Of a DNA stretch of 64,000 bases, positions 1 through 10,074 are shown one piece after another. Every line of letters starts with the position of its first letter. Position 1 is the stretch's first letter. Origin of the DNA: Marisa cornuarietis (taxonomy: Eukaryota > Mollusca > Gastropoda > Architaenioglossa > Ampullariidae); the NCBI GenBank assembly GCA_004794655.1, contig SMMW01000584.1:608501-672500 (forward strand), written 5' to 3'. The notes below the pieces were generated by a model. It had not been told where the DNA came from. It did no database searches and saw nothing but the letters and a program-made list of their open reading frames with translations. A program made the translations under genes and the position numbers.

Positions 1-645
1 GGGCCGCATGCGGCCCTTGTAAGCACACCTGCGGCCCTCACAAAGGACACTGTAGCGATTTGCAAAATCTGTTATATAGGTTTTCTCACACCTTCCCGAA
101 AAGTTTTAAAACTTCAGGAAGTTTGCTACAAGGATAATGGCAATGTTCGGTTATGGCTATGTGTGACCAGTTATTTTCCTTCATGAAATCAACAAACACT
201 TCTCAGAGAACAGGACTGACTCATCAACGCCTCTCATCTCAGATGAAAGTTGGAACTGCACATGCATTTCAGGCAGAAATAGTAGAAATTGTCATTAAAA
301 AGAGGGGTCAAGCCTCAAGACAAAACATTAAAAATAGTTGTAAATAAATGTTCATTTTAACTGTAGTAATATTTGTACAAGGTATTTGTTGCTGTTGCAT
401 ACAGTATGTTACCGTTAATTTTTTTTTTCCTTTTGTTAAACTACTTCATTACTTTCCATTCATGAATGTGGCTAGCCGCTTAACCATTTGTATGCACATT
501 GTATGTTCCCAAATGTAAGTAATAAAAATATTCTGAAAAATAAATATTAAATGACTTCAATTAGTTGTCGTGTGTGGCCTTCATGACAACACAAATGTGA
601 CCCATGTGTCCCTCGGAGGACCCTCAGCTGGACATGCCTGGCTTA
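1..645 (+). mobile_element. hAT DNA transposon, 3' terminal part (decayed)
   Basis: The segment holds the C-terminal end of an hAT-type transposase followed by a non-coding tail. The start carries GC-rich text (GCGGCCC repeated at about 11 and 31), and the right end near 640 reads GGACATGCCTGG. Both resemble the ends of Charlie-like hAT elements of the ZBED5/GTF2IRD2 group. The left end lies outside the window, so the terminal inverted repeat and the 8-bp target duplication cannot be tested here. The boundary at about 645 is approximate. Confidence 0.65.
108..347 (+). pseudogene. hAT transposase C-terminal dimerisation region, frameshifted
   Basis: The reading frame at 153-347 (64 residues) contains CDQLFSFMKS, RTGLTHQRLSSQMKV and KKRGQAS. 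This is the layout of the hAT C-terminal dimerisation domain in ZBED5/GTF2IRD2-like proteins (CEQLFS-MK, then R-LT-E-L, then a basic KK-Q end). The preceding part, FRKFATRIMAMFGYGYV, lies in another frame that ends in a stop at about 163-165, so one frameshift separates FGYGYV from CDQLFS. A further stop interrupts the frame upstream. The DDE-type catalytic residues lie upstream of the window edge and cannot be checked. This is a non-functional fragment whose only host relevance is as a dated repeat. Confidence 0.75.
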
Positions 646-3600
646 TAGAACACAACGAAAAGGGAGTCAGCGCTGTGTGTGATTTGGATTCAGATTATTA
701 GTTGATAAATTTTCTTCAGACCCGATTCAAGCCCAGACGTTCACTTACTGAGAAAACAATAATTAATGCTATACTTTAAATAATGCTCACTTTTCAAGTT
801 ATTCACTGCTCTTTTAAAAGGTAATTAATGTAATTAAATTAAATATGTGTTGAGTATTTTTATGTGACTTGACACACGAGAAAGAATGTTATTTGATAAT
901 TAAATGTCTCCAGTCGTTCATAAATTTTGGTGCGTGAAAAAAAAAACACTTACAAAAATGTTGCTGTCGTTGTTGTTACGCTTTTTGACCGCTAGGGACA
1001 TTTTCCCGACGTGCATGTGGTATCAACTGAAGCGTCAGGTATTAATTTTTTTTCTCATCCTGCTGACACGAGAGGGTATTTTCAGACCTGCGTGCTCTCT
1101 TAACTTTAACAGTTTTTGTTTCATTTCTCCTTCGGTCTGCTGTGTGACAGGGTAGTGCACTGTACCGTGAACAGACCTCACTGCTTGACAGATGTGAAAC
1201 CCCCAGCCTCCTCAAGTTCACTGGCTTCTGGCTCGCCTATCTTCATGATGCATAGTAATAGCACCAGGGTGACACTCTCCGGAGACCAGAAACACACTAA
1301 GCATTGTTTTAAAGAGTATTTCAGCTGAATGTTCGCCGTTAATATTCCACCTAGAAAATTGTAAGATGCCAATATGCCACTGACATTTGCCTTTTTGGAT
1401 ACAGGTATCCTCTAGTTATATGTGTGCGAGAGAGAGAGAGAGTGGGTTACAGAAAGAAAAATGCATGGACAAGCAGACAGAACGACCACGTGTTCTGAAG
1501 TAACTAAACCCGCTTACATACCACACTACACTCATTGTATGTCGTACAGCTTCGTTCTAAAATCAGTCTCTCGAGTCCTCGTAGACCACCATGACAGCCA
1601 CGCACGAGGTTTCCTACACCGAAGACCATCTGCACCTCACACAAAACTAGTCACTCAGAGAGACAAGCAAGTATAGTGATGATGGAGGGCATCCTACACG
1701 CGCTTTATCCCACCTTGGTTTGACCAAGGACGTGTATGGGTGGACTGCTGTCTGTCTGCCGAGACCAACTCTGAGCCTCTTGCAAAGTTCTCCGCTGTTA
1801 GTCTCGGCGAGCTTAAACAATGAATGTGAATAAACCAGAAGTTTTGTCGTCCAAAGCCTCGTTCTATGACTTCAATGAAAAAAAATCGTCTGCAATCAGT
1901 CTAGTAAAACACGTCCGTGGTTTGAAAGGGACAGCTGGCAGTTTGCCTCGTTGTTTATTCTGCAGATAGTTAAGGTAGCACAGCTTTAATAAGACCTGTG
2001 GTTACAACTGCTTAATGTCTTACCAACAGACTCAAGCGTTTCTTATAGCTGTCGAAATAAAGCGATTCGATGATTCTTGCCACAAAGATGTACAAGCTAG
2101 TACATACTAGATATTTTCTTAACAAGCCCTCATCTACATAACGAACCCCTTTGGTTCTATGTTTATTTAATTGCATAGGGAATTTCACAAATAAGCTTTT
2201 ACTATTTTTTATAAAGAGAAAGCTAAGCAAAGAGAAACGACATTCCATGGAATGTTCCCCGAGATTTTATGTACACTTTATATATGCACTTTATGTACAC
2301 TTAAGGTTGAAGTTTGAGTCACTGCTGAACAAACGACAATTTCACAGAATCTGCTATAACATAGACGTTGTCAAGAGATCTGCTTCCTGACACAGGACTT
2401 CCTCCGGAGCATTCTTCCAGTCTTCCTAATCGTTTCTGTCTCCGATCAGACATGCTTAATAAGCTTGTACAGGAAGTCATGTGCCTCACGCACATGCGCT
2501 GGGTCTAGCAAGCTTGCTTGTGTTGTCTGCGTAGCAAATTGCCTTAGTTTGCGAAATGGGTTTTTCCTGATAACTCTTTCGCAGGGGCTCTACTAGCATT
2601 TATGACGAGCTGCTAAAAAGAGGGTTTCTCTAGACTATCAAAATAGAAAACAGACTTTTGAAAAAAAATTCTAAGTCCGAATAAACATTTCGAGCGGCAC
2701 TGGTTTCGCCGTACGACGATGTTTTGGAACTGATTATCTTTGTAAAGAAATGTAAATCCTAGGTTAAAGAGGCCTTCAACGATACGAACTACACACGCAT
2801 GTTTATTCTACCAAACGTACACTGCACGCAATGTTTCTTAATCATTATTTCCACTATGAGTTAGAAAAGACGAGAGAAGTACGATAATCATGTTAGATTA
2901 TTTTGGAACTAAGAATTGTGCCCGAGACACATGCATAATTTGCACATGTTTGGAGCGCTGAGTGCAGACGTTATTCACACTATTGTTGATAAGAAATCTG
3001 CAATAAAAACAAGAGGAGCCCACTGCACTCATGACACGTTGATATGTGTTTCAATAATATATGAGTTACATAACACACTTGCTTTGGTAGAGTTTTGATT
3101 TGGACCTTGTGTTCTCGTGGAAAAACCAGTATGGCCTCTCTCACAAAAGTTGAGAATTCATCGTGAATTAGATTAAATGCACTCGGTCAGACACAAAACA
3201 AATAGGGAAACATCTTGGGTTAGGGGAAATATCCACGAAGGAGGGGGCGGGGCACTACTTTCCTTCCGAGTTTAAAAGAAATTTCTGTCGCTCTGCTGTC
3301 ACAAGACCCAGGGACTCACTGCTCAGCCCTTGCAGACACCGCCACCGGCTCCCTGTTGTGCGAAGTCGGCGATGGACGTTGGACCAGCGAAGATTGGATT
3401 ATAATAGACACTGCACTTCCGTCCATTTCAGCGAAACGACCTCCGCATTTCCTTGAAATGATTTTTCAGGCCGACCGAAACACTGGCACGCAGGGCGGTC
3501 TGCAAATGAGGTGGCTGGCGCTTCTGGGAGACAGTTCGCGAATCCGCAATGAGTGAAAACGAGATCAAATTGTGTTTGCAATAAGCCGCACAGTCGTGCC

Positions 3601-3870
3601 TCGGTAGGCAATTTGCTGCAGAAATACCCAGGCACAAGCTGACTTAGATGCTCACTACAAGTCTGCACCACTGTGCAAAAGCTCACGTTCAGCCACAGCC
3701 AGGGAAAGAAAGGTTCTTTACGAAATGTATTTTCCGATGTATATTACGGTGAGCAATGAAAAACGAAGAAATAGTTGATTAAATTCCGAATTCTGTAAAA
3801 TGGTCTGAGATATAGATAAAACTCATGAAAATAAAATGAGCATAACATTCCTACTACTATGCAATATTTC
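646..3870. other. Anonymous AT-rich sequence, no supported gene
   Basis: I see no recognisable coding domain, RNA gene or long repeat. A short (GA)n run lies at about 1427-1442. Several 60-95 codon open frames (for example around 904-1155, 1422-1676 and 3356-3686) lack domain similarity, overlap in several frames and have no splice-site support. A slightly GC-richer patch sits at 3230-3360 with a TTTAAAAG box at about 3271. It could be promoter-like but nothing downstream supports a gene. Confidence 0.5.
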
Positions 3871-3876
3871 TGTGTG

Positions 3877-3927
<51 letters not shown>

Positions 3928-3940
3928 GTGTGTGTGTGTG
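3871..3940. repeat. (TG)n microsatellite, slightly interrupted
   Basis: About 70 bp of alternating TG with single CA and CG interruptions. It creates a spurious Thr-His-rich frame on the minus strand. Confidence 0.95.
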
Positions 3941-4399
3941 AAATTGTTTGTTTGTTTATTGTATCTTTTACATTTGACAAAGTAAAATCTCTTTGGAGAT
4001 AGCGTGTGTGTACACCGTCTAAGGCCTACTGATGCTTAAACGCGATAAATTGCTTAAATTAAATTTGTTTGCAAACTAGGGGATAACAATCGAAAAAGTA
4101 ATGGCCTAGTTACAAAATGTAAAAAAGAAACATTTTTTTCTCTTCTTCACAATCTTTGCCCAAAGGGAAATTCCGTCGGGGACAAATAAATCAGATAACA
4201 AAGAAAAAGTCCCAAGTTTGCGAAACCCGATCTGAAAGTCTGAAAAGATATTTTAAAAATTCGGGGATCAACAAAAGAAAGTAAGATCTTTGTTATTCAT
4301 TTGGGAAAGCACCACAGCAGGTAATGTAGCAAGACGCTGCACCAGAACACATTACACTATTACACACTGCACCATTACATACTGCTCACGTGCAGTACA

Positions 4400-4655
4400 T
4401 GGGGACAATGCCAGACACGAGTACGACGTAAGCCTCCTCGTACAAAGGGACATGATTAGAGCCTTCATCAACTGTACGCTTATATCCGGCAACCTGATCT
4501 CTATTAGCAATTGTGCCAGGCTACACAATGTCTACGTTAATGCTTCAAATTCAACATCAACGAGGTCATACCCAGGCGCAGGCAAAGGCAGTAACCACGA
4601 CTTTATTCTGTTAAAGCTGAGTCAAAGGCGCTTCTTGAATATCCCGCTAATGTGA
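4400..4655 (+). pseudogene. RTE endonuclease (EEP) domain remnant, internally deleted
   Basis: The open frame ending at 4655 contains HEYDVSLLVQRDMIRAFINC and LISGNLISI, which correspond to the middle of the apurinic-like endonuclease. It then jumps directly to TRSYPGAGKGSNHDFILLKL, the family's C-terminal (G)SDH motif region. The segment between them, which normally carries the catalytic WNAK-type motif and the WxSPDG region, is absent, so at least about 90 residues are deleted. The copy cannot encode an active nuclease. Confidence 0.8.
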
Positions 4656-5100
4656 AGCTGCCAGACCCAAACGTTGCATAACTCTTTCAGCCCAAAGTTG
4701 GAGGCAAAGTCGCCACTCTCTGCATGGTTGACCCTCGCTGGAAGCATCAAAGATATGCTACTTTCAACAGCCCAGGAAGTGCTATGAAAACAAAGGAAGA
4801 TGAAACGATCATGGGTCTAAAACGACAGACTAGATATCTGTGACCAAAGGAGGGTCTTGAAGAAGGACAAGAAAAAGAAGCTAAAAGCAGCTCCTAAGTA
4901 CAAAGAAGTGAATTGCGCCATCAGGAAAAGGGTAAAGGCAGCTCAAGAAAACTGGATCGAGACTCGATGCCGAATCATAGTGGAGGCCTACCAGCTACTA
5001 AAAAACCTCACCAATACAGGTCATTACAAGACCTTAGTTATCCAAGACAGCAATGACTGCCTTTTCAGAGAAAACACTGCTGTACGCAACCAATAGGTGA
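4640..5100 (+). pseudogene. RTE linker region between endonuclease and RT
   Basis: Text at 4660-4850 reads, with frameshifts, as the family's connector (CQTQTLHNSF, a shifted LPDPNVA, then a Lys-rich stretch). The frame 4857-5096 continues with KYKEVNCAIRKRVKAAQENW, a strong match to the KYREVNREVRRGMKKAKEEW block that precedes the RT domain. The lysine-rich composition is a family trait. The frame ends in a stop at 5094-5096. Confidence 0.75.
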
Positions 5101-5219
5101 AATATTTCAAAGGCCTGGACAGCTTCCAGCTGTAGACAGAAACTAGCAGCCCTTAAAACAACCAGACTAGAAACAACAAACCTGCAGACCTACCAATACT
5201 ACAGGAAGTTTTCGAATGA

Positions 5220-6000
5220 GGGGTACGCAGTCTGAAAGGAGGAAAGTCACCTGGCGTCGACAATGTCCCAGCTGAGCTGCTCAAACAGGGTGAAGGGAAG
5301 ATCAACAAAGGCCCTGACTGTTCTGTGCCAAAGAGTCTATGAACGTAAGGAATAGCCTAAAGAGTGGACGCAATCACTAGTCATATTCCTTGCTGGAAAA
5401 CAGAAAACAATGCCAGAACTACAGAACAATGTCTAATCAGCCATCCAAGCAAAGTCATGCTGAACGAAATACAGAATCGCATCAGTGCTACCACTGAGGA
5501 ACTGCTAGCAGAAGAACAGGCTGTCTTCAGACTAGGCATGAGCACAGTTAAACAGATCTGCCGCATCCTCACAGAGAAACATCCTCAGCATCAGTGAAAC
5601 CTCTTTCAAATCTTCGTTGACCTTAACAAAGGCTTTTGACATAGTCTGGCACGAGGAGTTATGGTTTGTAATGCGAAAATTCATCATCAGAAAAGTAAAC
5701 AAAGAACTGTCTAAGAGCTCAACGAGAGCTATACTACTGGATAACCAAATGGGGCTTTCTTTCACACGACTGTAGACGTCCGTCAAGGGTAGAGTCTATG
5801 ACATATACCGTTCGACATCTTTTTTTGGTAAACATCATGCAAAAATTCCTCTACGACCATCACATTTCCATTTCCATAGGTGGAAGGCCACTGTGCAACC
5901 GACGTTTGCAGACGGCATCGATCTGATAGCAGCCTCCAACTGAGGGCTGCAAGACCTTACCAAGAGACTAACAGTTTGAACTCATATTGATTGGAGACCA
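5220..6000 (+). pseudogene. RTE reverse transcriptase domain, inactivated
   Basis: RT landmarks appear in order. GKSPGVDNVPAELL lies at about 5238-5285 and LISHPSKVMLNE at about 5430. AEEQAVFRLGMST lies at about 5510, then FVDLNKGFDIVWHEELW at about 5610-5665 and VRQG followed at once by a stop at about 5780. The catalytic box reads FADGID at about 5910, where the family has FADDID, so the second catalytic Asp is replaced by Gly. Stops and at least three frame changes separate these blocks. This is a dead copy. Confidence 0.88.
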
Positions 6001-6049
6001 GCACTAATAAGAGCAAAGTCAAGGTTACTGGCAACGTCCAAACAGATAT

Positions 6050-6640
6050 CTACATGAACGGAGTACAGCTCGAAGAGGTAAACAGCTTAGAAGCCACCTT
6101 CTCCAGACATGGCAGCTCTACGATAGATGTCGACCTCAGGATTGATCTATAACAGTTCCTCGTAGTACGGATCCTGCTTTACCGATGTGAAACCTAGACT
6201 CTGCTTGCCGAAACGTAAAGGAGAATCCAGGCATTCGAGAATGGTGCCTGAAGATCCTGGTGTTGATCTCGTACAAGGAAAAAAGGAACATAAAACCAAT
6301 AACTTTGCGAGAAGCAAGGTCGCCACACTAATAGGACTCTAGGATATATCTCACTTGCAACAGTCAAATGGCTTGAGCTGGTCTGTTTCGGCCACGACAC
6401 TGTTGGCGACTGTCTTGGTATTAGGCTGACACCGCGGGAGCCAGAGGCAGACGTGGATTGTAAACGTAAGAGAAGGAAATGGTCTCGTGCAGGACGTACT
6501 GACCATCCCCTATGTGGCTGGCCATGTCAGCTGCTGCACCTATCCATGTGATTACCCCCCCCCCAACCCAAGGAGCTGCACTAGTAGGAAGGAAGGAAAG
6601 AATAAGACCGCACCACAACACGATACACTATAGTACCCAC
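6050..6640 (+). pseudogene. RTE C-terminal region (thumb/connection), decayed
   Basis: Recognisable pieces are MNGVQLEEVNSLEATFSRHG at about 6055-6115, a shifted ETERRIQAFEN at about 6205-6240, an FGHDT tract near 6385 (family FGHVTRHDSL) and GAALVGRKERI near 6570 at the C-terminus. They correspond to the region after the RT palm. Homopolymer C9 at about 6547 adds another shift. Confidence 0.75.
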
Positions 6641-6644
6641 CCGT

Positions 6645-9600
6645 CAATATCACACGTGAATGTATAAATGAGACTGTAGATGCCGTCTCTCTTTTCAGTA
6701 TCTTTCTGCTATTATGCAGAGAATATGAACCGTGTCTTTTTCGGAAAGTGCTGACACAGTTCTATGTCCTTCCCTGGTGGCTGCCTTGCCATCTTTTCTT
6801 TACAGCCATTGCAGTCATATTACTCAGGGGACTGGGCAGAGTACACTGCGGCCAATGCCTGCACCGTCAGAGACGTCGTCAAACTGAGATTTCACTGAGT
6901 GAGATGTAGGAATCTCACACAAACTAGACTTGTCCCAGTTTTCCGATCTCAAAAAAAACACATGTATACCATCTAAACTAGAATTCCTGTTAACGGACCA
7001 AGGAAATGCCTGAAAGTTCACCTCTGCTTTGCTTTGTTTTATAGAACATCTGTTCTCTGTCAACTGTCGTCAGACGCCATCACCGCCCACACACAAGGCG
7101 TTCTGTTCTTTAGTTGTGGCGTGGGTTTCACCGATTTTTCATTTCATTTTTAAGACTTTTAGTCACCAAAGTTAGAATGCTTGCTCAGACGTATTTTTAG
7201 ACGACTTGTCTAACTTGAAATGAAAGGAAACGCAGCAAAAAAAAAAAAAAAAAAAAAAAACGTCAAGGAGAGCCTGACATTCTAAATGTGTCATAAAAAC
7301 ACATCTCAAATATCTTTTGTGCTTGAGAGGCTGAAAAACCGATTCAAGTGTTTACAGTTAGCGGGTATTTCTTATCTTAACTCAGGTAATAAAAACGTGT
7401 GAGCATCCAATTTATCTCTATCACGGACAGGCGGACAGACAGACAGGCACGGGAAAGACAGGGTAACAGACATTCAAAAGCACTTATAAGGTATAACAAG
7501 CATGAATACTTTACTGAACCAAAGTTTAACCAGTCGTTTTTATTAGCACAGAAGGGCGCACACTCAGCCATGCTTTAAAGATCAGATCCATCCACTTAGT
7601 TTGATGCTTTGAAAAACTTTAATCGTAATAATGGTAATTGAAGCCGGTTTGTGTGAGCAGTACTTACTGTCTTCTAAACCCATGCCCCAACTCTGCTAAA
7701 ATTTAAAATGTTTGGACAGCAGCTGATTGGAAACGCCCTTTATAAAGAGGCAAAAAAAAAACGGAAAATGGTAGAAAATGTTTGTAGTATTTCATTACGG
7801 GACATGTATGATTACTGGCGTGGAAAGTTAATTTTAATTAAAATCTCAGCGCCTAGTGTCACTTGTCACTGGCGTGTTTTTTGTCTGACGATGGAACCCG
7901 CCAAGACAATGATGACGCCTAACAAAAGAAATAATTAGATTACTTCCCCTATCTGATTTTCATTAATATTTTTTCTTCTTTAGATGGATCATAATGGAAA
8001 CTGCTTAAAATCGGGAGGAGAGAATCCACCTTTTTTAAAAACAAATGCTTAAGTGCGCATGTAGTTAAAACGCATTATACGTTCTGCGCATTTCCATCAC
8101 ATTACGCCTTACGGCGTGTCACGTACAAACAAAAAGTTCATGCTTGAGCTGTGATCTCTATGCATGGTGATCTCTCCTGATGTTCCGGACTGTTACCGAC
8201 TGTCACTGTCTTCTCTCACATAGCATAGAGAGACTATGTTTCAGTCCTGCTGTCTCGTTCTGCATGATTGACTCTTGTCTCAGCAAACCAGGCGCTCGGG
8301 GGCGTCGCCATTTCCGCAAATCCTTTCACGGTTTAGCATTTCTCTGTTACATGTTGTCAGCTATAAATCGTCTTTATTACCACCTAGTGTCCTCAGTACC
8401 CAACCTGCAAATATTTTGCATCGTCCTGTGCAGAATGACGCTTCGCTTGCTGCGATGCCTTCGCTTGTCTCATCTTCTTCTGAATGAGTTCAACCACGAA
8501 CGTATTACTGGACTGCTTGCAGACGATTTTTTATATATTTTTTCAGTTAACTACTAGAACGAGGCTTTTGACGACTTTGCTTCCGGCTTAGTCACATTCA
8601 TTGCTTAAGTTCGCCGAGACTAACAGCGGAGGACTTCCCAAGAAGATAAGAGTGAGTCTCGACAGACAGACATCAATCCACCTATTCACGTCCGTGGTTC
8701 AACGAATCTACGCGACGGTTCAACGTGTCATATCAACACAAAAACTCGGCGTAACAATCAGTGTCATAAATCAGTGTGATGATTCAGGATGACGAGATAG
8801 CGTGACTGCTCAGTTCTTATACTACAAAACGGTGACCGTCCTTCCATATGCGTTATTTCCTTAGCTTTGTTTGAGTTCTCCCGATTACCTCAAATTTTCA
8901 TCCCGTATATCCAAACTGACAGCATAAATTACAATATAAGTTAATATATTAAAATGAGATTCACCAATCTGTCTATTTTGAGGAATTTGTGAAAAGTGTT
9001 AATGTAATCTTTGAGTACAGAACACGCGGCCGGGTGACTGAATTTTCTTTGAATTAAAGGTAATTATTCCTCCCAAGTCTGCTGCCCTTGTGACCTCATT
9101 TTATCGCCGTTCTCTGGTTTCTCTTTTTTGTCACGGGCTTCTCTTCATCACATTTACATTTGTTTTATTTTTTCTCTCTTTTATATTTGGTGGCCTGGAG
9201 GATGGGGACGAAAACGGGTGAGGTCGCTATGGCTTCATTTTGTCACTTTTATTTTGCTCTCACGTGCGGAGTTCTGAAAAGTAGATCAGAAGATTTTCGT
9301 CTGAAAGCGATCGTACTGTTTAAAGTCAGATTAACATTCTGTTACCGAAAGATTTTTCACAGAATTGCCTGCTGTCCGGCCTGAAAATCCTATTTCAGTG
9401 CTACAGAATTAGACCTAAGAGCCAGACAAAAAATATTAAAGCATATTGGATTATGCACTTTCACGCCAAGAATATTCTAGCGATCTCCCATATTTTCCTT
9501 TCTTCGGTTTATCGATCCTTGAAATGCCCGGCTGTTTGATGAAACAAGAAAGAAATTTACATTCAGAAACAATTTTAGCATTTTAGCATATTTAGCATAT

Positions 9601-9940
9601 GGCGTCGATCTCTTGCCATCACTTGAGTGGCTGTACAGCTAACGGCGGTATCGTTGTAAGGTTCAATATCTTGCGAGCAGCTTACAGTAAAGATCGACAG
9701 TTGTACGATCACCACCACCACCAGCAGTAAAAGCTGCAGCTGCACCGTGACATCGGTAATGTCCGAGTCCCTGTCAGCACTTGCTGCGTTGGTCAGGAAC
9801 GTAGCTGGTAATATATTATACGTTCATAGGTGTATGGTCACAACTTCAATGTTAGTCCATCTATGAACCGCATCGATTGTTGTTTTCTTGTCTTTGGTAC
9901 TACTACGTCTTCTGCATTTCTTTTACTTACGACGAAACAC
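6645..9940. other. Anonymous sequence, no supported gene
   Basis: This is AT-rich non-coding text. It includes an A24 homopolymer at 7237-7260, which may be a retroposed tail although no element body is recognised beside it. The open frame 8180-8557 (125 codons) has a second overlapping frame and no domain that I recognise. I see no splice-flanked exon. Confidence 0.5.
7237..7260. repeat. A24 homopolymer
   Basis: Uninterrupted run of A, possibly the tail of an old retroposed sequence on the plus strand. No polyadenylation signal or body could be assigned. Confidence 0.9.
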
Positions 9941-9945
9941 AACAC

Positions 9946-10043
9946 ATAGGCACACACATTTACACGCATACACACACGCACTCACACACACACGCACACA
10001 CATACACATACACACACGCACGCCAAACACACACACGCACGCC
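9946..10043. repeat. Imperfect (CA)n microsatellite
   Basis: About 100 bp of CA repeats interrupted by TT, GC and TA steps. Two overlapping Thr/His-rich open frames here come from the repeat. Confidence 0.95.
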
Positions 10044-10074
10044 CTTCATAAATTACCGTCAGCAATTGTTCTAG

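Larger units (their letters stand above)
4380..6640 (+). mobile_element. RTE-like non-LTR retrotransposon, decayed copy 1
   Basis: A single-ORF endonuclease/reverse-transcriptase LINE can be followed through three frames in the usual order. The endonuclease part is at 4400-4630, the linker at 4640-5100, the reverse transcriptase at 5220-6000 and the C-terminal region at 6050-6640. The peptides match the abundant invertebrate RTE-type family (SPGVDNVPAELLKQ, LISHPSKVML, AEEQAVFRLGMST). The copy has many stops and frameshifts plus an internal deletion in the endonuclease. The 5' end is missing or beyond recognition upstream of about 4380, and the 3' end lies near 6640 after a GGAAGGAAGGAAAG run. 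The same family recurs in the opposite orientation at 30668-34000. Confidence 0.9.

Noticed and set aside
3231..3360. Promoter-like patch with a TTTAAAAG box
   Set aside because: No coding exon follows, and the box is expected by chance in AT-rich DNA.
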